From Terriglobia bacterium (GTDB taxonomy: Bacteria > Acidobacteriota > Terriglobia > Acidiferrales > UBA7541): a stretch of 58,728 nucleotides of DNA. The stretch is from positions 1-58,728 of the forward strand of contig JAIQEV010000034.1 in assembly GCA_020073585.1 (NCBI GenBank), given 5' to 3'. Below are positions 55,185 through 58,728 of the stretch, one piece after another. The notes below the pieces were generated by a model, which was not told the DNA's origin, ran no database searches, and was given only the letters and a program-made list of their open reading frames with translations. The position numbers were made by a program, and so were the translations under genes. Numbering within the stretch: position 1 is the first letter of the stretch; every line of letters begins with the position of its first letter.

Positions 55185-58100
55185 ATCGTCTGGCACAGCC
55201 AAGACCTGCTCGGTTTCGCGTTCTTCGAGGCTACCGCCTTCCTCGTTCTCCTCGTGCTCTTTGTGCTTTTGCGGCGCAATCACCGCTCGAACTATTTCCA
55301 GACGTGGGTGGCGGGCTGGGCGTGTTTTACGGTCGCCAGCTTCGCGGAGCTGTTTTCTGTATTGCAGCCGTCCGGCCTGCCGCTGCTGCGGCTGATCCAC
55401 ACGGCCGGGGATCTGGCCGCCTTCCTGCTCTTTCTGGCCGCGGTGGCGCAATACACGGAGTGGATCGCGCGCTTTTTCTGGCAGTTGCTGCCGCTCACCG
55501 GGCTGCTCTTCGCCAGCGTGTTTTATCTAGAGGCCACGGCGCCCGCCGCATTGGGCCAGATGCGCTGGGAGATGGCGGGCCTGCGCTTGGCGGTTTTTCT
55601 CTGCGCGGGTGTCCTGTTGTGGCGGCATGCCCTCTCTTCCAGGAAAATCGGGGTCGTGCTGCTTGCGGCGGCCTTTCTGCTCGGGGGGTTGCACTCCCTG
55701 GACCGCCCCCTGTGGCCCAATCACCCCATCTTTCTCCTGCGCCTGGCGTTTGACCACCTCCTATCGGTGGCGCTGGGAACGGCAATGGCGGTTCTGGTGC
55801 TGGAAGAGGCGCGCGCCCGGACCGAAGACCTGAATGACAAGCTGCGCCGGCTCACGCTGCTGACCACCGCCAGCACGCAGACACTATCCGTGCAGGAAGT
55901 GCTGGACAAGGTTTTGAGCAATCTGGTGGAGAGCCTCGGGGTGACGCACGGGTTGATACGCATTCTGGAAGGGGAGGGAGATGCGGCCGAGCTGGTGACG
56001 CGCAGTTCGGTGGGCTTCAATCCGTCGTATGACGAGAAATACCGGCGGGTATCCATCCTGCGGCCGTGGACCCGCATGGTGCTCAACGAACGCTTTGTGC
56101 TGCAGACCCCCGGCGATTCCAAGGACGATCTGACGCGCGAGCGCATGATCCAGAGCGGTATGACGCAGATGGCCAGCGTGCCGCTGCCCGGGAAAGAGGG
56201 GCCGCTGGGGATCGTGGCCGTCGGATCGTTTCGCCCGGTGAAATTCCAGGAAGACGAAATCGCTTTCATGGCCAACGTGGCCAATCTGCTGGGCCTGACG
56301 CTGCAGAACGTGGGCCTCTTCGAGCAGGTGGCCACCATCCAGCAGCAGTGGGCCAACACCTTCGATTCCATCGATGACCCCGTTTTCGTGCACGACCGGA
56401 GTTTCCGCGTGGTGCGCTTCAATCGCCGCCTGGCCCATCATCTGGGCCGGGAAGAGGCGGCCTTGAACGGCCGCACCATGGGCGATATTTTCCAGCGGCG
56501 CAACGCCAATTTTCAAGATTGCCCCTATTGCGAAGGAGTTGCCGGAGAAGGGGATGATCCCGACCCGTGGCTACGCGGCTATTTCCTGGCCTCCAACTCC
56601 ACGTTTGCCGATCCCGAAGGGAAGCCCCTGGGCACGGTGCACATCCTGCGGGATATCAGCGCCCGCAAACGCGCGGAAGAGAAATACCGCTCGCTGATTG
56701 CCAGCGTGCAAGAAGGCGTGTTCATTTCCACCCCGCAGGGGAAATTCCTCGATTTCAACGAAGCGTTTCTGCGCATGACCGGATATGAGAGCCGGGAAGA
56801 GCTGCTGCGCGCGGAGATTCCCGCGCTGTACGTGAATATCGCGGACCGCGAGAGGCTGCGCAGGCTGCTGCAGGAGCACGGCAGCGTGGCGGATTTCGAA
56901 TTCGAAATGCTGCGCAAGGACGGGGAAGCGCGCACGGTGATCGAATCCTCCACCGCCGTGCGCGACGGCGCGGGGAATGTGACGGCGTACCAGGGTTTCC
57001 TGCTGGACATCACCGAACGCAAACGCGCCGAGCAGGAAGTGCGGCGGCGCAACCGCGAGCTGGTGGTGCTCAATTCCATCGGGCAGATTCTCAACGAATC
57101 GCTGGATCTTGGCGATTCCGCGTACCGGACTCTGCGCCACCTCCTGGAACTCTTTCATCTGGACGCTTCGTCCCTGTATCTGCTGGACGAGACGCGCACC
57201 ACGCTGCGGCGGATCGCGGCCGTGGGGCATCGCAGCGAATACGCGAGGCATGTCCCGCCGGTTCCGATTCAGGCCGAGCTGCTGGAGCACATCCGGGCCG
57301 TGCGGGCCACCTTCCTCTCGATGCAGGGGCTGCCGCTGCCGCAGCTGTTCCGCGAGATCGAGAGCAAGGAAGGGATTGTCAGCGCCTACATCCTGGTGCT
57401 GTGGTCGAAAGACCGGGTCATGGGAGGGCTTTTTGTGGGCAGCCGGACGCCGCGGGAATTTTCCCCGGCGGACATCAATTTGCTGGTGGCCCTCGGAGGC
57501 CAGTTGGCCAGCGCCGTCGAGAAGTCGCTGCTGTTCGAAGAGACCCGGCAGGCCTACGACAATCTGCGCCGCGCGCAGGAACAGCTGCTGCACAACGAGA
57601 AGATGGCCGCGGTGGGCCAGTTGATATCGGGGGTGGCGCACGAGCTGAACAATCCGCTGACGGCCATCCTCGGCTACAGCCAGCTGCTGAGTTCCAGCGG
57701 GCAGCCGGGAACGCAGACGGTGGAGTACGCCGAGAAGCTCTACAAGCAGGCGCAGCGCACACACCGCATCGTGCAGAACCTGCTGAGCTTTGCGCGCCAG
57801 CACAAGCCGGAGCGGGTTCCCGTGCAGCTGAACCAGGTGATCGAAGACACCGTGGCGCTGCGGGATTACGACCTGCGCGTGAACAACATCCGCCTGCATC
57901 TGGAGTTGGCGCCGGATCTGCCGGTCACCGCGGCCGACCCGCACCAGTTGCAGCAGGTCTTCCTGAACCTGGTGAACAACGCCGTGGACGCGATTCTGGA
58001 GCAGGGGAAAGAAGGGGACATCTGGATGCGCACGCGGAGCGAAGCCGCGGGGCTGGTCGTGGAGATCGCCGACAACGGTCCGGGTGTGCAGGATCCTTCG

Positions 58101-58728
58101 AAGGTCTTCGATCCCTTCTATACCACCAAGCCGGTGGGCAAGGGCACCGGGCTGGGTTTGAGCATCTGTTACGGGATTGTGAGCGAACACGGCGGTACCA
58201 TCCGGGTGCGCAACACCCCGCCACGCGGCGCCACCTTCACCATCGAATTGCCCTTCCTGCCGGCGGAGAAGATGGAAAAGCCGGCGGCACGCCCGGCGGC
58301 GGCCGCGAAAGAGGGCCGCATCCTGCTGATTGATGGCGATGAATCCGTGCTGGAAACGGTGAGCGAGACGCTGCGCCGGCGCGAGCATCAGGTGCAATCG
58401 GCGCAGACCGCGGAGCGCGCGCTGGAACTTCTCACCAAGAAGGAGTTCGACCTGGTCCTGGCGGACGCGGATTTTTCCGGCGAGCACGACGCCACGGGCT
58501 TCTTCCAATGGCTGGCGGCAAAACGGCCGGATCTGGCAAGGCACCTGGTGGTCATGCGCTCGGCTGCGCCGGTGGCCGGGAACGGCCACCAGCGGGAAGT
58601 GCAGGGCCTGCGCGTGCATTGCTTCGCTGGAGGCACGGGCGAGTCTCCCACTGACGTCAGTTCAGCTTTGAGCGATCTCTGGCTTTTGGCTCGGCCTGGG
58701 CCGCCGGCAGCGGCACACAAGCGCGAAC
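55185..58728 (+). CDS. Multi-sensor hybrid histidine kinase, 3'-truncated, AUC start
   Basis: One open frame runs from here to the window end (at least 1180 residues). N-terminal transmembrane helices (about residues 5-30, 45-65, 70-90, 100-120 and more, to 215) are followed by a GAF-like domain (about 235-390), two PAS domains (390-500, 500-615), a second GAF (620-785), HisKA with the phospho-acceptor GVAHELNNPLTAILGYSQ near residue 820, and HATPase with FLNLVNNAVDA, DNGPGVQDPSK and GKGTGLGLSICYGIV. A degenerate receiver (ILLIDGDESVLE) follows from about residue 1045. No ATG, GTG or TTG lies before the first helix; the only start matching the Shine-Dalgarno GGAGG (55174-55178) is ATC at 55185, a rare but permitted initiator. 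It faces the HD-GYP regulator across a shared promoter region. The downstream end lies outside the window. Confidence 0.82.
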   Translation, partial: MVWHSQDLLGFAFFEATAFLVLLVLFVLLRRNHRSNYFQTWVAGWACFTVASFAELFSVLQPSGLPLLRLIHTAGDLAAFLLFLAAVAQYTEWIARFFWQLLPLTGLLFASVFYLEATAPAALGQMRWEMAGLRLAVFLCAGVLLWRHALSSRKIGVVLLAAAFLLGGLHSLDRPLWPNHPIFLLRLAFDHLLSVALGTAMAVLVLEEARARTEDLNDKLRRLTLLTTASTQTLSVQEVLDKVLSNLVESLGVTHGLIRILEGEGDAAELVTRSSVGFNPSYDEKYRRVSILRPWTRMVLNERFVLQTPGDSKDDLTRERMIQSGMTQMASVPLPGKEGPLGIVAVGSFRPVKFQEDEIAFMANVANLLGLTLQNVGLFEQVATIQQQWANTFDSIDDPVFVHDRSFRVVRFNRRLAHHLGREEAALNGRTMGDIFQRRNANFQDCPYCEGVAGEGDDPDPWLRGYFLASNSTFADPEGKPLGTVHILRDISARKRAEEKYRSLIASVQEGVFISTPQGKFLDFNEAFLRMTGYESREELLRAEIPALYVNIADRERLRRLLQEHGSVADFEFEMLRKDGEARTVIESSTAVRDGAGNVTAYQGFLLDITERKRAEQEVRRRNRELVVLNSIGQILNESLDLGDSAYRTLRHLLELFHLDASSLYLLDETRTTLRRIAAVGHRSEYARHVPPVPIQAELLEHIRAVRATFLSMQGLPLPQLFREIESKEGIVSAYILVLWSKDRVMGGLFVGSRTPREFSPADINLLVALGGQLASAVEKSLLFEETRQAYDNLRRAQEQLLHNEKMAAVGQLISGVAHELNNPLTAILGYSQLLSSSGQPGTQTVEYAEKLYKQAQRTHRIVQNLLSFARQHKPERVPVQLNQVIEDTVALRDYDLRVNNIRLHLELAPDLPVTAADPHQLQQVFLNLVNNAVDAILEQGKEGDIWMRTRSEAAGLVVEIADNGPGVQDPSKVFDPFYTTKPVGKGTGLGLSICYGIVSEHGGTIRVRNTPPRGATFTIELPFLPAEKMEKPAARPAAAAKEGRILLIDGDESVLETVSETLRRREHQVQSAQTAERALELLTKKEFDLVLADADFSGEHDATGFFQWLAAKRPDLARHLVVMRSAAPVAGNGHQREVQGLRVHCFAGGTGESPTDVSSALSDLWLLARPGPPAAAHKRE

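Overview
The window looks like one contig from a high-GC bacterium, most probably an acidobacterium (Acidobacteriota, possibly class Terriglobia). The clues are a VWFA-type secreted protein of the acidobacterial kind, several secreted proteins of a type familiar from acidobacteria, a divergent membrane pyrophosphatase, and a type IV pilin cluster with an oversized PilX-like protein. Lineage is inferred from gene character only. Both ends cut genes (left: a helical hypothetical; right: a sensor kinase).

Layout. 1-3.5 kb: PilZ, zinc-ribbon and BrkB-type membrane proteins. 3.7-6.8 kb: a three-gene minor-pilin operon behind a sigma-54-like -24/-12 site and ahead of a strong hairpin. 6.8-7.6 kb: no ORF, but a possible structured RNA and two strong terminators. 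7.6-10 kb: membrane pyrophosphatase hppA. 10.5-14.6 kb: overlapping biotin operon bioB-bioF-bioD-bioA. 14.7-21 kb: VTT membrane protein, DUF457-type protein, lipid-kinase-like protein, a disrupted ligA, RNase P RNA (rnpB) and a FAD oxidoreductase. 21-29 kb (minus strand): a radical-SAM/SPASM protein, a LolA-like exported protein, a COG3581-type protein and a giant tandem-ASKHA activase. 29-35.5 kb: a stress island (tandem Usp, flavin reductase-like, Hsp20, nitroreductase, aromatic-rich secreted protein, VWFA protein), with two promoters carrying CRP/FNR-like palindromes. 35.7-41 kb: a YbhGFSR-like ABC export operon. 41-47 kb: PilZ, msrB, small proteins, tRNA-Gly, YjjX-like NTPase, thymidine kinase, GHMP kinase and a BamE-like secreted protein. 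47-51 kb: gap-pgk-tpiA-secG and tRNA-Leu. 51-58.7 kb: a lipoprotein, an orphan heme-copper oxidase subunit III, a peroxiredoxin, a Cys-rich small protein, an HD-GYP response regulator and a divergent multi-sensor histidine kinase.

Main discovery candidate: the peroxiredoxin at 52839-53411 (minus) is interrupted by one in-frame TGA exactly where the peroxidatic cysteine belongs (TEG-TGA-TKE). A perfect 7-bp hairpin with a G-containing small loop begins 15 nt downstream. This is the arrangement of a selenocysteine codon plus bacterial SECIS element, so the gene is called as one selenoprotein rather than two fragments.

A second theme is a dispersed palindromic repeat (arms GTTGACCGC and GCGGTCACAC around a 3-nt centre) present eight times at five loci. 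Three copies lie inside two unrelated genes, read in the same frame, adding VDRxAVTHA-type peptides. A second hairpin family beginning TTGTAGC occurs three times near 50-52 kb. No CRISPR array, insertion sequence, prophage or rRNA gene was seen.
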